64,000 bases of DNA from Micromonospora lupini str. Lupac 08 (GCF_000297395.2 NZ_HF570108.1:6123700-6187699); one strand, 5' to 3'; numbered from the stretch's first letter, positions 35,152-43,688 are shown. Made by a program: numbers and translations. The notes: generated from the letters alone by a model not told the origin.

Positions 35152-35251
35152 GGCAGCGGCTACCCGGCGGCCGCGCCGGCAAACCGTCGGCGCGTCGCCC
35201 ACCGACACGCCGTGCGCGTGTACGGCTGCGGCCAACGGGTAGCCGACCGGC

Positions 35252-35443
35252 ATGACCGTCACCGGCGTGCAGTTGCAGGAGTACCTGGCCGGCCTCGACT
35301 ACCCGGTCTCCCGCGCGGACCTGATCCGCTGGGGGCAGGAGAACGGGGCCAGCACGGCCATGTTGCAGATGTTGCAGGCGTTGCCGGCCGAACAGTTCGA
35401 GTCGCCGGCCGAGCTGAGCGAGGCGCTGACCACCCTCGCCTGA
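35252..35443 (+). CDS. DUF2795 small protein
   Basis: 63 residues, helical, with LQEYLAGLDYPVSRADLIRWGQENGAS. It matches the DUF2795 family of short actinobacterial proteins, whose function is unknown to me. The ATG is at 35252. It is divergent from the erythromycin-esterase homologue and ends nine bases before the convergent erm-type gene. Confidence 0.8.
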   Translation: MTVTGVQLQEYLAGLDYPVSRADLIRWGQENGASTAMLQMLQALPAEQFESPAELSEALTTLA

Positions 35444-35451
35444 CCCGCCGG

Positions 35452-36249
35452 TCATCGCGCGTACAGCAGCCGGAACAGCACCAGCCACTGCTCCGGCCAG
35501 ACGTACCCCACCGGGGTGTCCGACGCGATCCGGGTCGCGCGCAGGGCGGCCGCGACCCGGGCCGGCGGGTGGTGCCGGCGCAGGGTCGCGGCGAGCGAGC
35601 CGCCGACACCCTCGAAACCCCACCCCACGAGCCTGCGGTACGCCGGCAGAGCCGCCACCGGCAGCAGCGGCTCCGGCCGCCGCTCGATGCGCAGGATCCC
35701 GGCGTCGACCGCCGGAACCGGGCGGAACGCGGTACGCGGCACCCGCCCCGCCAGCCGCCACCCGAACTCCGGCCACGTCGACACGGTGAGCCGGGTCCAC
35801 CTGCCGTAGTCGCCGCTGCGCCGGCGGGCGTACTCCAGTTGGGTGAGCAGGGTCGCGGACCGCAACCGGGGCGCGGCCAGGCACCACCGCACCACCGCGG
35901 AGGTCAGCGACCACGGGATGTTGCCGACCACCGCGAACGGCTCCGGTGGCGGCTCGGCGGCCAGGAAGTCCGCCTGTCGGTGCTCCACGTTGGACAGCTC
36001 CGCGCACACGGCGGCCAACTCGCGGCGGACGCCCGGGTCCACCTCGTACGCCGTCAGCCGCCCGCACCGGGCCGCGAGCGGCCGGGTGAGCTGTCCCCGG
36101 CCGGCGCCGACCTCCAGCAGGAGCCCGGCCGGATCCGGGTCGGCGGCACGGACCACCCGCTGCACGGCGGCACGGTCGACGAGAAAGTTCTGGCTGAGTA
36201 CGCGACGGGACCGGTCGCGTTCGGTTGATCGAAACGGGCGGGGCGCCAC
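35452..36249 (-). CDS. Erm-type 23S rRNA adenine-N6 methyltransferase
   Basis: 265 residues. N-terminal LSQNFLVDRAAVQRVVRAA, SAM-binding LLEVGAGRGQLTRPLA and the catalytic NIPWSLTS place it in the KsgA/Erm superfamily. The segment LLTQLEYARRRSGDYGRWTR is characteristic of actinomycete Erm proteins and not of KsgA/RsmA. Members methylate A2058 and block macrolide, lincosamide and streptogramin B binding. The GTG start at 36249 has only a weak ribosome-binding site, and a hairpin lies just upstream. No biosynthetic genes are near, so intrinsic resistance is likely. Confidence 0.87.
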   Translation of the reverse strand: MAPRPFRSTERDRSRRVLSQNFLVDRAAVQRVVRAADPDPAGLLLEVGAGRGQLTRPLAARCGRLTAYEVDPGVRRELAAVCAELSNVEHRQADFLAAEPPPEPFAVVGNIPWSLTSAVVRWCLAAPRLRSATLLTQLEYARRRSGDYGRWTRLTVSTWPEFGWRLAGRVPRTAFRPVPAVDAGILRIERRPEPLLPVAALPAYRRLVGWGFEGVGGSLAATLRRHHPPARVAAALRATRIASDTPVGYVWPEQWLVLFRLLYAR

Positions 36250-36259
36250 GGGTCGTCGT

Positions 36260-36294
36260 CCTGTCTGTCGCCGCTCGGCGACGGGCTGGACAGG
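36260..36294 (-). promoter_or_regulatory. Hairpin in the leader of the erm-type gene
   Basis: GTCGCC (36267-36272) pairs with GGCGAC (36277-36282) around GCTC, and outer arms CCTGTC (36260-36265) / GACAGG (36289-36294) extend it across small bulges. It starts 11 bases upstream of the GTG and can mask the initiation region, as in erm attenuators. I did not find a convincing leader peptide. Confidence 0.4.
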
Positions 36295-36679
36295 CAGCAG
36301 AAATTGCCGGACCTGTCCGAGTGGATCGGGACTCGGACGGCCCTGGACGATGCGCGGGTACGCGATGACGAGGCGACAGCCTCGTGCCGTGGCGAAGGAT
36401 CAGCGGCGGCGGGGCGGCAGCCCCGGCGCACCGCGAAGTGGACCGATCAGCGGCAGGTCACGTCCCAGCCCGTCAGGGCCGGACGCCGGACGCGCGGACG
36501 GGACACCAGCAGGGCACCCCGGGCGGTCGGCGTACCGACCCCCTCGATCAGGGCATGCGTGATCATGCCCGCCACCCTACCGACCCCCACCAGAACTCCC
36601 CACCCATTTCCCACCCACCCCTCCCCGCCAGCCCCGCTCCCTGCTCACGGCCCCTGCTCACGGCTCCTGCTCACTGCTG
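36295..36679. other. Gene-free stretch upstream of the erm-type gene
   Basis: 385 bp with no supportable gene. The part 36560-36680 is a pyrimidine-rich tract on the plus strand with three copies of CCTGCTCAC in tandem. The erm promoter should lie in the part nearest 36300-36400. Confidence 0.4.
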
Positions 36680-36742
36680 CGTTGATCATGAAGTTATCGC
36701 CACGACACGCCGGGCGGGACGGCAACAACTTCATGATCAACG
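36680..36742. repeat. Singleton intergenic palindrome (57-bp core)
   Basis: CGTTGATCATGAAGTT (36680-36695) and its exact reverse complement (36727-36742) surround a 31-nt loop. The TGATCA-to-TGATCA core is 36683-36739. It begins with TTGATC like the 77-bp family but the rest of the arm differs. It lies 20 bp after the oxidoreductase stop and may serve as its terminator. Confidence 0.8.
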
Positions 36743-36762
36743 GGGTGGGTGGGTGGGTGGGG

Positions 36763-37665
36763 TTACGGGAGGGGGATTGTGCGGGATTCTGTGCGGGCGG
36801 TTTCGGCGGCGGCGAGGATCGTCACGACCTCGCGGCCGAAGCGGACGTCGCAGCGGTGGTCGCGGGTGCCGTTCTGCACCTGCTCGACGAGCTGGTCGAT
36901 CGCCACACCGAACGCCGTGGCGGCGTCGTTCTCGCCGTACGGGACGGTCTCGATCCCGTTCTCGCCGTAGAACACGAACTCCCGGGCCATCGCCTCGCGC
37001 GGGGCATCCAGGGACAGCGAGGCGCTGCTTGTGGCACCGCCGTCGTGGGTGAGCAGCAGGTGCACCATTCCGCTCGGCCCGTCCATCGCCGCCACCCGGG
37101 TCACCCGCCCCAGCACCGGCAGGAGAATGGAGAGCGCGTGCGGGGCGATGTCCCAGAGCGCGCCGTGCTCGCGGCGCCACAGCGAGCCGCCGTACGGGCT
37201 GCCATCCTGGAAGATCGACGCGAACGCGGTGGTACGGCCGTGCTGCCAGCCACCGGCGGCGGCGGTCGCGGCGAGGAACGCGGTGACGTTCGGCTGGAAC
37301 CGCTGCGTGAAGAACACGACCGAGGCGACCCCGGACGCCTCGGCGGCGGCGACCACCCGGTCGGCGTCCTCGACGGCGAGCGCCAGCGGCTTGTCCAGCA
37401 GCAGGTGACGACCGGCGGTGGCGGCACGGACCGCGATGTCGGCCTGGACGTCCGGCGGCAGCGCGACGGCGACCGCCTCGCACTGCTCGATCAGCGCGTC
37501 GACCTCGGCGTAGGCGGGCACCCCGTACCGCTCGGCCAGCGCGGACGCCCGCTCCGGGTTACGCCCCCACACGCCGACCAGTTCCGCGTCCGGATGTGCG
37601 TGCAGCGCCTTACCGTGCGTCTCGATCGCCCAGTGACCGGTGCCGAACAAGCCGAACCGCAGCAC
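36763..37665 (-). CDS. Gfo/Idh/MocA-family oxidoreductase
   Basis: 300 residues. The N-terminal Rossmann motif is LRFGLFGTGHWA, followed by the conserved DKPLAL containing the catalytic-region Lys, and HGALWDIAPHALSILL with the active-site Asp-x-x-x-His arrangement. Family members oxidise or reduce sugars or cyclitols with NAD(P). The substrate is unknown and there are no sugar genes adjacent. GGAGG five bases upstream fixes the GTG at 37665, removing a spurious N-terminal extension. Confidence 0.88.
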   Translation of the reverse strand: MLRFGLFGTGHWAIETHGKALHAHPDAELVGVWGRNPERASALAERYGVPAYAEVDALIEQCEAVAVALPPDVQADIAVRAATAGRHLLLDKPLALAVEDADRVVAAAEASGVASVVFFTQRFQPNVTAFLAATAAAGGWQHGRTTAFASIFQDGSPYGGSLWRREHGALWDIAPHALSILLPVLGRVTRVAAMDGPSGMVHLLLTHDGGATSSASLSLDAPREAMAREFVFYGENGIETVPYGENDAATAFGVAIDQLVEQVQNGTRDHRCDVRFGREVVTILAAAETARTESRTIPLP

Positions 37666-37876
37666 GTGTACCTCCGCTGTTTCCCCGCACCGTGACGACG
37701 CCACGGACGCGATCCACGCTAGTCGCCCCACCCGGGTCACCGGCGGCGGGTCGCCAACCACACCAGCTCATGCCCGGTGTCACCGGGCATGACCGGTGTC
37801 CGGTCGATGCCTGTCGAGCTGCCCACCCGTGGGGCGGCGCCGCCACCGACCGCGCACACTGCGGCGACCGGCTGCA

Positions 37877-37953
37877 TGATCGACTCGACTTCCCTGACTC
37901 CGGGGCATCCGCAGGCCATCGACACCGTGCCGTACCGGAAACCGAGTCGATCA
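37877..37953. repeat. Dispersed palindromic element, 77-bp family, copy B
   Basis: TGATCGACTCG at 37877 and CGAGTCGATCA ending at 37953, with CAT/ATG one step outside. Next inward TTCC/GGAA pairs and the GGGGCATC / GACACCG remnants match the positions of the other copies, but the middle of the arms has decayed. It lies in the 485-bp gap between the divergent oxidoreductase and small membrane protein genes. Confidence 0.85.
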
Positions 37954-38022
37954 TGGCGTCTCCCGGCCGCGCCCCATTCGTGGGCAGCTCTACAGCGGCC
38001 GCGTGCACCTCGGCCGGCGCCG

Positions 38023-38076
38023 CACGGCGGGCGCTGCGGGCACGGCGGGCGCTGCGGGCACGGCGGGCGCGGCGGC
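38023..38076. repeat. 18-bp tandem repeat (CACGGCGGGCGCTGCGGG)
   Basis: Two exact copies, 38023-38040 and 38041-38058, followed by a degenerate third to about 38076. It lies immediately upstream of the candidate promoter of the small membrane protein pair. Confidence 0.75.
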
Positions 38077-38084
38077 CAGGCAGC

Positions 38085-38115
38085 GTGACCCGGGTACTAC
38101 GACGGTTAGTAGGCT
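38085..38115 (+). promoter_or_regulatory. Candidate promoter for the membrane-protein pair
   Basis: GTGACC (38085-38090) resembles a -35 and TAGGCT (38110-38115) a -10, spaced by 19. The predicted start falls on the GTG at 38122. Confidence 0.4.
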
Positions 38116-38121
38116 GTGCCG

Positions 38122-38154
38122 GTGACCGAGGCAACGACCAGGTGGGGCCGATGA
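38122..38154 (+). CDS. Possible 10-residue leaderless peptide ORF
   Basis: GTG at 38122 lies six bases after TAGGCT and encodes VTEATTRWGR. Its TGA overlaps the ATG of the next gene as ATGA. The geometry fits a leaderless start coupled to the downstream membrane protein. It could be a leader peptide or chance. Confidence 0.3.
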   Translation: MTEATTRWGR

Positions 38155-38543
38155 CGAGCGCGGCGGCCGACTCGCCGGTGGACGGGCTCCTCGCGACGGC
38201 GTCGATCGTGCTGTCGCTGCTCGTCGCCGTGTGGGCGCTTGTCGCGGCGGTACGCCACCGGCCACCGGACCGGGTGCAGTTCACCGGCCTTGCCGTACTG
38301 GAACTGGCGCTGCTCGCGTTGGGGGTGCTGGCCCTGGTCGCGGTCGGTGGCGGGGAGCGGCCGGGCGAGCCCGGCGCGTTCTACGGCTACCTGGTCACGC
38401 TGGTCTGCCTGCCGCCGCTGGCGTGGGTGCTGGCCCGGATGGAGCCGACCCGCTGGGGTTCGGCGATCGTCTGCGCGGTCTGCCTGGTCGCGCCGGTCGT
38501 GGTGGTCCGCTTGCAGCAGACCTGGGAGGTCCTCGGTGGTTGA
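38151..38543 (+). CDS. Small integral membrane protein, four helices
   Basis: 130 residues with hydrophobic segments around 14-34, 45-66, 78-95 and 103-121 and short charged loops. I do not recognise the family. It overlaps the next membrane protein gene by eight bases, and both probably form one complex. The ATG at 38151 has no good Shine-Dalgarno; initiation may depend on the short ORF that overlaps it. Confidence 0.7.
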   Translation: MTSAAADSPVDGLLATASIVLSLLVAVWALVAAVRHRPPDRVQFTGLAVLELALLALGVLALVAVGGGERPGEPGAFYGYLVTLVCLPPLAWVLARMEPTRWGSAIVCAVCLVAPVVVVRLQQTWEVLGG

Positions 38544-38952
38544 GACACAACCGGCCCGACGCGCCACGAACGCCGGTCCGGGCCGGCTCCTGATCGCGGT
38601 CTACCTGCTCTTCGCCATCGCGGCGACCAGCCGGGCAGGTCTGCAGATCGCCACCAAGTTCGACGAGGCCCCGGTGGCGTACCTGCTCTCCGCCCTGGCC
38701 GCGCTCATCTACATCGTGGCCGCGGTCGGTCTGGCCCGTGCCGGGCACACCGGCCGACGGGTGGCGCTGGCCTGCTGCTCGGTGGAGTTGGTAGGGGTCG
38801 TCGCGGTCGGCATCCTGAGCGTGGTCGACAAGGACCTGTTCCCCGACGAGACGGTGTGGTCGCAGTTCGGCAGCGGGTACGGCTACATCCCGCTGGTGCT
38901 GCCGGTGCTCGGCCTGTTCTGGCTCTGGCGCACCCGCCGCGACCCGGCCTGA
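38536..38952 (+). CDS. Small integral membrane protein, four helices
   Basis: 138 residues with hydrophobic segments around 16-34, 43-66, 73-95 and 112-131, ending in a basic WLWRTRRDPA tail. Unrecognised family. The GTG at 38536 is set by GGGAGG six bases upstream and overlaps the preceding gene's end, indicating co-translation. The two proteins are similar in size and topology but not obviously homologous. Confidence 0.72.
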   Translation: MVETQPARRATNAGPGRLLIAVYLLFAIAATSRAGLQIATKFDEAPVAYLLSALAALIYIVAAVGLARAGHTGRRVALACCSVELVGVVAVGILSVVDKDLFPDETVWSQFGSGYGYIPLVLPVLGLFWLWRTRRDPA

Positions 38953-39016
38953 CCCGACGCCAACCACCGGCAGCCGAGGTAGGGCGCACCCCACCGGCGA
39001 CCCTCCCGCTCACTGG

Positions 39017-39046
39017 CTGTCATCCGGACAGGCCGCTTCCTAGGGT
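39017..39046 (+). promoter_or_regulatory. Candidate promoter of the DUF418 gene
   Basis: CTGTCA (39017-39022) and TAGGGT (39041-39046) are spaced by 18 bases. The start would be near 39053, giving a leader of about 43 bases with GGAGG at 39084-39088. Confidence 0.45.
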
Positions 39047-39095
39047 CACAGGAGAGTCATCGAACGCTACTCCTGGCCGTTCCGGAGGTGGTCAC

Positions 39096-40298
39096 GTGCA
39101 TCCTTCCATCGAAGACCCGCCCGTCGAGGATCGAACGTCCGGGACGCGATCCCGGATCATCGACGTCGACGCTCTGCGGGCCGTGGCGCTGCTTCTCATC
39201 CTGATCGTCAACATCGCCTTCTTCGCCTCCGGCTACTCCTTCCAGCTGGTTGCGGATCCCGCGCACGACTCGTGGGGCGACCAGGCGGTCCGGTGGCTGG
39301 TCGAGCTTCTCTTCACGATGAAGGCGTACCTGCTCTTCTCCTTTCTGTTCGGCTACAGCTTCACGCTCCAACTGGATTCCGCCGCACGGCGGGGCGTCGA
39401 CTTCGCCCCACGGTTCCGGCGACGGCTGGCCGGGCTCTTCGTGCTCGGCATCCTGCACGCGGTGCTGCTGTTCCAGGGCGACATCCTGACCACGTACGCG
39501 TTGCTCGGTCTGGTCCTGCTCGCCATGCGACGAGTCGCCGTCGGGACCGCCCTGCGCACGGCCGTGCTGGTGACCGGCGGGATCGGCTTCGTCCTCGCGC
39601 TCGCCGCCGTCGGCGGGACCCAACTGGTCACCGATCCGGCGGCGGCACTCGCGGCGGGGCAGCGGTCCACCGAGGCGCTACAGGGCGGGATCGGTTCCGT
39701 GATCGCCGAGCACGTACGCCAACTGCCGGCGATGGTCGGCGCGCTGCTGGTGCAGGGGCCGCTCGCCTTCTCGGCCTTCCTCTTCGGTTACGCGGCCGGG
39801 CGACGGCGGCTGCTCACCACCGTCGGCGGGAACCGGCAGCTCCTGCGCCGGGTGCAGCAGGTGGGCTATCCGGTCGGCCTGGCCGGCGCGGTGGTCTTCG
39901 CCTCGGGCGGGGGCACCGCCAACCTGACCGGGCTGACGGTGGGCGTGCTCACCGCGCCACTGCTCGCGGCGGCGTACGCGGCCAGCCTGCTCCAGTTCTT
40001 CCAGACCGACCGGGGACGGCGGGTCGTCGCCGTACTCGCGCCGGCCGGGCGGATGTCCCTGTCGAACTACCTGGGTCAGTCGCTGCTCTGCGTGCTCGTC
40101 TTCACAGGCGTCGGGCTGGGCCTCGCCGGCGCCGTCGCGCCTCCGGTCGTCGTCCTCATCGCGGTCGCGATCTACTGTGTGCAGCTCGTCGTCAGCGCGG
40201 CGTGGATGACCCGGTTCCGCTACGGGCCGATGGAGTGGCTGTTGCGGGCCTGGACCGAACAGCGGTGGCCACGGCTGCGGGCCACCGACCCGGCATGA
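39096..40298 (+). CDS. DUF418 family membrane protein
   Basis: 400 residues, about ten hydrophobic helices. The opening RIIDVDALRAVALLLILIVNIAFF and the segment LLFSFLFGYSFTLQLDSAARRG are typical of DUF418 (YeiB-like) proteins, related to membrane acyltransferases. The C-terminal GRMSLSNYLGQSLL is also characteristic. Function is not established; transfer of acyl groups to surface compounds is one idea. GGAGG seven bases before the GTG at 39096 fixes the start. Confidence 0.88.
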   Translation: MHPSIEDPPVEDRTSGTRSRIIDVDALRAVALLLILIVNIAFFASGYSFQLVADPAHDSWGDQAVRWLVELLFTMKAYLLFSFLFGYSFTLQLDSAARRGVDFAPRFRRRLAGLFVLGILHAVLLFQGDILTTYALLGLVLLAMRRVAVGTALRTAVLVTGGIGFVLALAAVGGTQLVTDPAAALAAGQRSTEALQGGIGSVIAEHVRQLPAMVGALLVQGPLAFSAFLFGYAAGRRRLLTTVGGNRQLLRRVQQVGYPVGLAGAVVFASGGGTANLTGLTVGVLTAPLLAAAYAASLLQFFQTDRGRRVVAVLAPAGRMSLSNYLGQSLLCVLVFTGVGLGLAGAVAPPVVVLIAVAIYCVQLVVSAAWMTRFRYGPMEWLLRAWTEQRWPRLRATDPA

Positions 40299-40366
40299 CG
40301 GGTCCCGGTGGGGACGGTGTGCCACCCCGCCTCGGCCCGGTATCCGCTTGCCACTGCCCGTCCGCG

Positions 40367-40408
40367 CGACGAGGGCGCCTCCTCCTCGGTCCGGCAGCGC
40401 CCTCGTCG
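40367..40408. terminator. 12-bp hairpin between convergent genes
   Basis: CGACGAGGGCGC (40367-40378) pairs with GCGCCCTCGTCG (40397-40408) over an 18-nt loop, between the DUF418 gene and the SDR gene. Confidence 0.75.
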
Positions 40409-40418
40409 AACGGTCGGG

Positions 40419-41177
40419 TCAGGCCCGCGGGCCGCCTGCGACGTAGATGACCTGGCCGGAGACGAATCCCGCCCCCTCGCTGGTCAGGAACGAGATGGTG
40501 TGCGCGACGTCCTCCGGGCGGCCGGGGCGGCGTACCGGGATCTCCGCGGCGGCGTGCTTCTGGAAGTCCTCGAAGTCGACCTTCATGCGGGCGGCGGTGG
40601 CCGCGGTCATGTCGGTGACGATGAAGCCCGGCGCTACCGCGTTCACTGTCACCCCGAACGGCCCCAGCTCGATGGCGAGCGTCTTGGTGAAGCCCTGCAG
40701 GCCCGCCTTGGCCGCGGCGTAGTTCGCCTGACCCCGGTTGCCCAGCGCGGAGGTGCTGGAGAGGTTGACGATCCGCCCCCACTTTCGCTCCACCATGTGC
40801 TTCTGTGCGGCCTGGCTGAACAGGAACGCGCCACGCAGGTGCACGCCCATGACCGTGTCCCAGTCGGCGTTGGTCATCTTGAACAGCAGGTTGTCGCGGA
40901 GCACGCCGGCGTTGTTGACAAGCACGGTGGGCGCGCCCAACTCGGCGGCGACACGGGCCACCGCCGCCTCGACCTGGTCGCGGTCGGAGACGTCGGCGCC
41001 CACGCCGAGCGCCCGGCCACCGTCGGCGGCGATGGCGTCCACCGTCTCCTTGGTGGCGGCCTCCTCGATGTCGACCACGGCGACGGCCATCCCGTCGGCG
41101 GCCAGCCGTCGGGCGGTGGCCGCGCCGATGCCGCGTGCGGCTCCGGTGACGATGGCGACGCGGGACTCCTCCGACAT
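40419..41177 (-). CDS. SDR-family 3-oxoacyl-ACP reductase-like protein
   Basis: 252 residues, classical short-chain dehydrogenase. NADP-binding TGAARGIG near residue 12, NNAG near 88, catalytic Ser in LSSTSALGN, and YAAAK. It resembles FabG, including the actinobacterial MabA/FabG4-like group; the substrate may be a 3-oxoacyl-ACP or another ketone. GGGAGG is five bases before the ATG at 41177. It stands alone, not in a fatty-acid gene cluster. Confidence 0.9.
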   Translation of the reverse strand: MSEESRVAIVTGAARGIGAATARRLAADGMAVAVVDIEEAATKETVDAIAADGGRALGVGADVSDRDQVEAAVARVAAELGAPTVLVNNAGVLRDNLLFKMTNADWDTVMGVHLRGAFLFSQAAQKHMVERKWGRIVNLSSTSALGNRGQANYAAAKAGLQGFTKTLAIELGPFGVTVNAVAPGFIVTDMTAATAARMKVDFEDFQKHAAAEIPVRRPGRPEDVAHTISFLTSEGAGFVSGQVIYVAGGPRA

Positions 41178-41220
41178 GATTACCTCCCGGTAACGTGGGG
41201 TCGATCGGAGGAGCTTAACG

Positions 41221-42873
41221 TCAGAACCCCCGACCCCGGCATAGGCGAATCCACCGGTATCCGTGCCCGGAGACCTTCACCGCGCCGAGTTTGCCCAACT
41301 CGCCGTAGCCACGGTCGGTGAGCACGTCGATCGGCAGGTCGGCCTCCGGTTCGAGGCTGCTCAGGTCCACCTCGACGTCGTCGGTGCCCAGGTTGTGCAC
41401 GAAGACCATCGTCCCGGTGGGCCCGTCCGCCCGGTGCGCCAGCACTCCGGCCGGCACCGCGACGTCGATGTGGGTGGTCGAGCCGGAGCCGATCTCCGGG
41501 GCCTCCCGCAGGGTCCGGATCATGCGTTCGAACCAGGCGAGCAGCGACTTCGGGTCGCCGCGCTGGGCGGTGACGTTGACGTTCTCGTAGCCGAACTCAC
41601 CCTTGTCGATGACCGGGCGGACCAGCTTCTCCTCCTCCGCAGTGGAGAAGCCGGCGTTGGGCTTGTACGACCACTGCATCGGGGTACGGATCGCCTCCCG
41701 ACCGGGCAGCGACAGGTCCTCGCCCATCCCGATCTCCTCGCCGTAGCGCAGCACCGGCGTGCCGCGCAGCGAGAACTGTAGGGCGTACGCCAGCTCGATG
41801 CGTCGCCTGTCGTTGCCGAGCATCGGGGCGAGCCGGCGACGGATGCCCCGGTCGTAGATGCGCATGTTCTCGTCCGGGCCGAACTCGGCGTACACCTGGT
41901 TGCGCTGTTCGGTGGTCAACCGGGACAGGTCGATCTCGTCGTGGTTGCGCAGGAAGGTGGCCCACTGCCCACCGACGGGCAGCTTCGGGGTGTCGCGCAA
42001 CGCCTCGATCAGCGACTCCGGGTCCTGCCGGGCCAGGGCGAGCATGAGCCGGCCGTTGAGCATGAAGTCGAAGAGCATGTGGATGCGGTTGCCGGAGCCG
42101 CTGGCGTCGCCGAAGAACGTGGGCAGTTGGTCCGGTTCGACGTTCGCCTCGGCCAGCAGGACGGCGTCGCCGCGCCGCCACTGCACGTGCTGGCGCATCT
42201 CGGTGAGGAACTCGAAGTCCTTCGGCGAGTCCGGGTTGCCCGGTTCGGTCAGCTCGATGATGAACGGCACGGCGTCCATCCGGAAACCGGAGACCCCGAG
42301 CTGGAGCCAGAACGACATGATCTTCTTGACCTCGGCGCGGACCTGCGGGTTGGCGAAGTTGAGGTCCGGCTGGAACTTGTAGAACCGGTGGTAGAACCAT
42401 GCCTTGGCGGTCCGGTCGTAGCTCCAGGTCTCCTTCTGCTCACCGGGGAAGACCATTCCCTGGTGCCGGTCGTCCGGCTCGGTGTCGGACCAGACGAACC
42501 AGTCGCGGTACGGCGAGTCCGGCGACGAGCGGGCGGACTGGAACCACGGGTGCTCGTCGGAGGTGTGGTTGACCACCAGATCGATGATCACGCGGATGCC
42601 CCGGTTCTGCGCCTGGTGCAGCAGCTCGGCGAAGTCGCCGAGGGTGCCGAAGCGCGGGTCCACGTTGTAGAAGTCGGTGACGTCGTAGCCGTCGTCGCGG
42701 TTGGGTGACGGGTGGATCGGGTGCAGCCACAGGCAGGTCACGCCCAGCCGGGCGAGATAGTCCAGTCGACCGATCAGCCCTCGGATGTCACCGACCCCGT
42801 CGCCGTCGGAGTCGGCGTACGTGTCGATGTCGAGGCAGTAGACGACGGCTTCGGAATACCAACGGTCACCCAT
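41221..42873 (-). CDS. GH13 alpha-glucosidase / trehalose-synthase-like enzyme
   Basis: 550 residues with the GH13 barrel. The opening WYSEAVVYCLDIDTYADSDG and loop IDLVVNHTSDEHPWFQ resemble trehalose synthase and oligo-1,6-glucosidases. Catalytic residues are the nucleophile Asp in SGFRMDAVPF, the acid Glu in VLLAEANV, and the stabilising Asp in FLRNHDEID. There is no maltokinase domain or treS partner gene adjacent. Exact reaction is uncertain: maltose-trehalose isomerisation or alpha-glucoside hydrolysis. The ATG is at 42873. It is intracellular, as no signal peptide is visible. Confidence 0.86.
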   Translation of the reverse strand: MGDRWYSEAVVYCLDIDTYADSDGDGVGDIRGLIGRLDYLARLGVTCLWLHPIHPSPNRDDGYDVTDFYNVDPRFGTLGDFAELLHQAQNRGIRVIIDLVVNHTSDEHPWFQSARSSPDSPYRDWFVWSDTEPDDRHQGMVFPGEQKETWSYDRTAKAWFYHRFYKFQPDLNFANPQVRAEVKKIMSFWLQLGVSGFRMDAVPFIIELTEPGNPDSPKDFEFLTEMRQHVQWRRGDAVLLAEANVEPDQLPTFFGDASGSGNRIHMLFDFMLNGRLMLALARQDPESLIEALRDTPKLPVGGQWATFLRNHDEIDLSRLTTEQRNQVYAEFGPDENMRIYDRGIRRRLAPMLGNDRRRIELAYALQFSLRGTPVLRYGEEIGMGEDLSLPGREAIRTPMQWSYKPNAGFSTAEEEKLVRPVIDKGEFGYENVNVTAQRGDPKSLLAWFERMIRTLREAPEIGSGSTTHIDVAVPAGVLAHRADGPTGTMVFVHNLGTDDVEVDLSSLEPEADLPIDVLTDRGYGELGKLGAVKVSGHGYRWIRLCRGRGF

Positions 42874-42951
42874 GCCGGAGGAACATCTCCGGTCGATCAC
42901 CACGGCAAACCCGGGCGGCGGGGCCCGGCGCGGTTGGTTACCGTGCCGGTC

Positions 42952-43566
42952 ATGGAGATCGACCTCGTACCGCCGAGCGAACCGCTGGACTGGGCCCGGG
43001 GCGCCTGGCTGCACCCGCCGGTCCGCGCCGAGGAGGGCCCGGCCGGCGAGCTGGTCGTCGAGGCCGGGGCGGAGACCGACTTCTGGCGGCGGACCAGCTA
43101 CGGCTTCGTCCACGACAACGGGCCCGCCCTACTGGCGCCGCTGCCGGTCGGCGCCGCCATGGAGGTCAGCTTCATCCTCGACTTCTCGGCGCAGTTCGAC
43201 CAGGCCGGTGTGCTGGTCCGGGTGGACGAGGGGACGTGGGTCAAGGCGGGCGTCGAGGTGAGCGACGGCGAGTCCCAGCTCGGCGCGGTGGCGACCAGGG
43301 AGTTCTCCGACTGGTCGGTGTCCCCGGTCCCGGGGTGGGCCGGCCAGGAGGTGACCGTGCGGGTCAGCCGGGCCGGCGACGCGCTCACCGTACGTGCCCG
43401 GGTCGCGGATGCGGCCTGGCGGCTGGTCCGCCTCGCACCGATGGACCCGGCGGCCGAGGCCGTGGCCGGCCCGTTCTGCTGTGCGCCGACGCGCGCCGGC
43501 CTCACCGTGGTGTTCACCGGCTGGCGGCAGGGTCCGGCCGACACCGCCCTGCACCCGGAGGGCTGA
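42952..43566 (+). CDS. DUF1349 domain protein
   Basis: 204 residues, beta-rich, with TDFWRRTSYGFVHDNGPALL, QFDQAGVLVRVDEGTWVKAGVE and a C-terminal FCCAPTRAGLTVVF. This matches DUF1349, a concanavalin-like jelly-roll domain related to RegK/YurT-type proteins. Function is unknown, possibly carbohydrate binding. A TACCGT hexamer seven bases before the ATG at 42952, and no Shine-Dalgarno, suggest a leaderless message. It is divergent from the GH13 gene. Confidence 0.82.
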   Translation: MEIDLVPPSEPLDWARGAWLHPPVRAEEGPAGELVVEAGAETDFWRRTSYGFVHDNGPALLAPLPVGAAMEVSFILDFSAQFDQAGVLVRVDEGTWVKAGVEVSDGESQLGAVATREFSDWSVSPVPGWAGQEVTVRVSRAGDALTVRARVADAAWRLVRLAPMDPAAEAVAGPFCCAPTRAGLTVVFTGWRQGPADTALHPEG

Positions 43567-43688
43567 CCCGGGCCCCTGCGCCCGGAGGGCCGACCCTGCC
43601 GGCGTGCCACGGCTCACGCCCAGGTGTGCCACGCCGGCCGCTGGGTATGACCATCCGATCCCCGGTAGCCGGCTCGGAAGGACGACCA

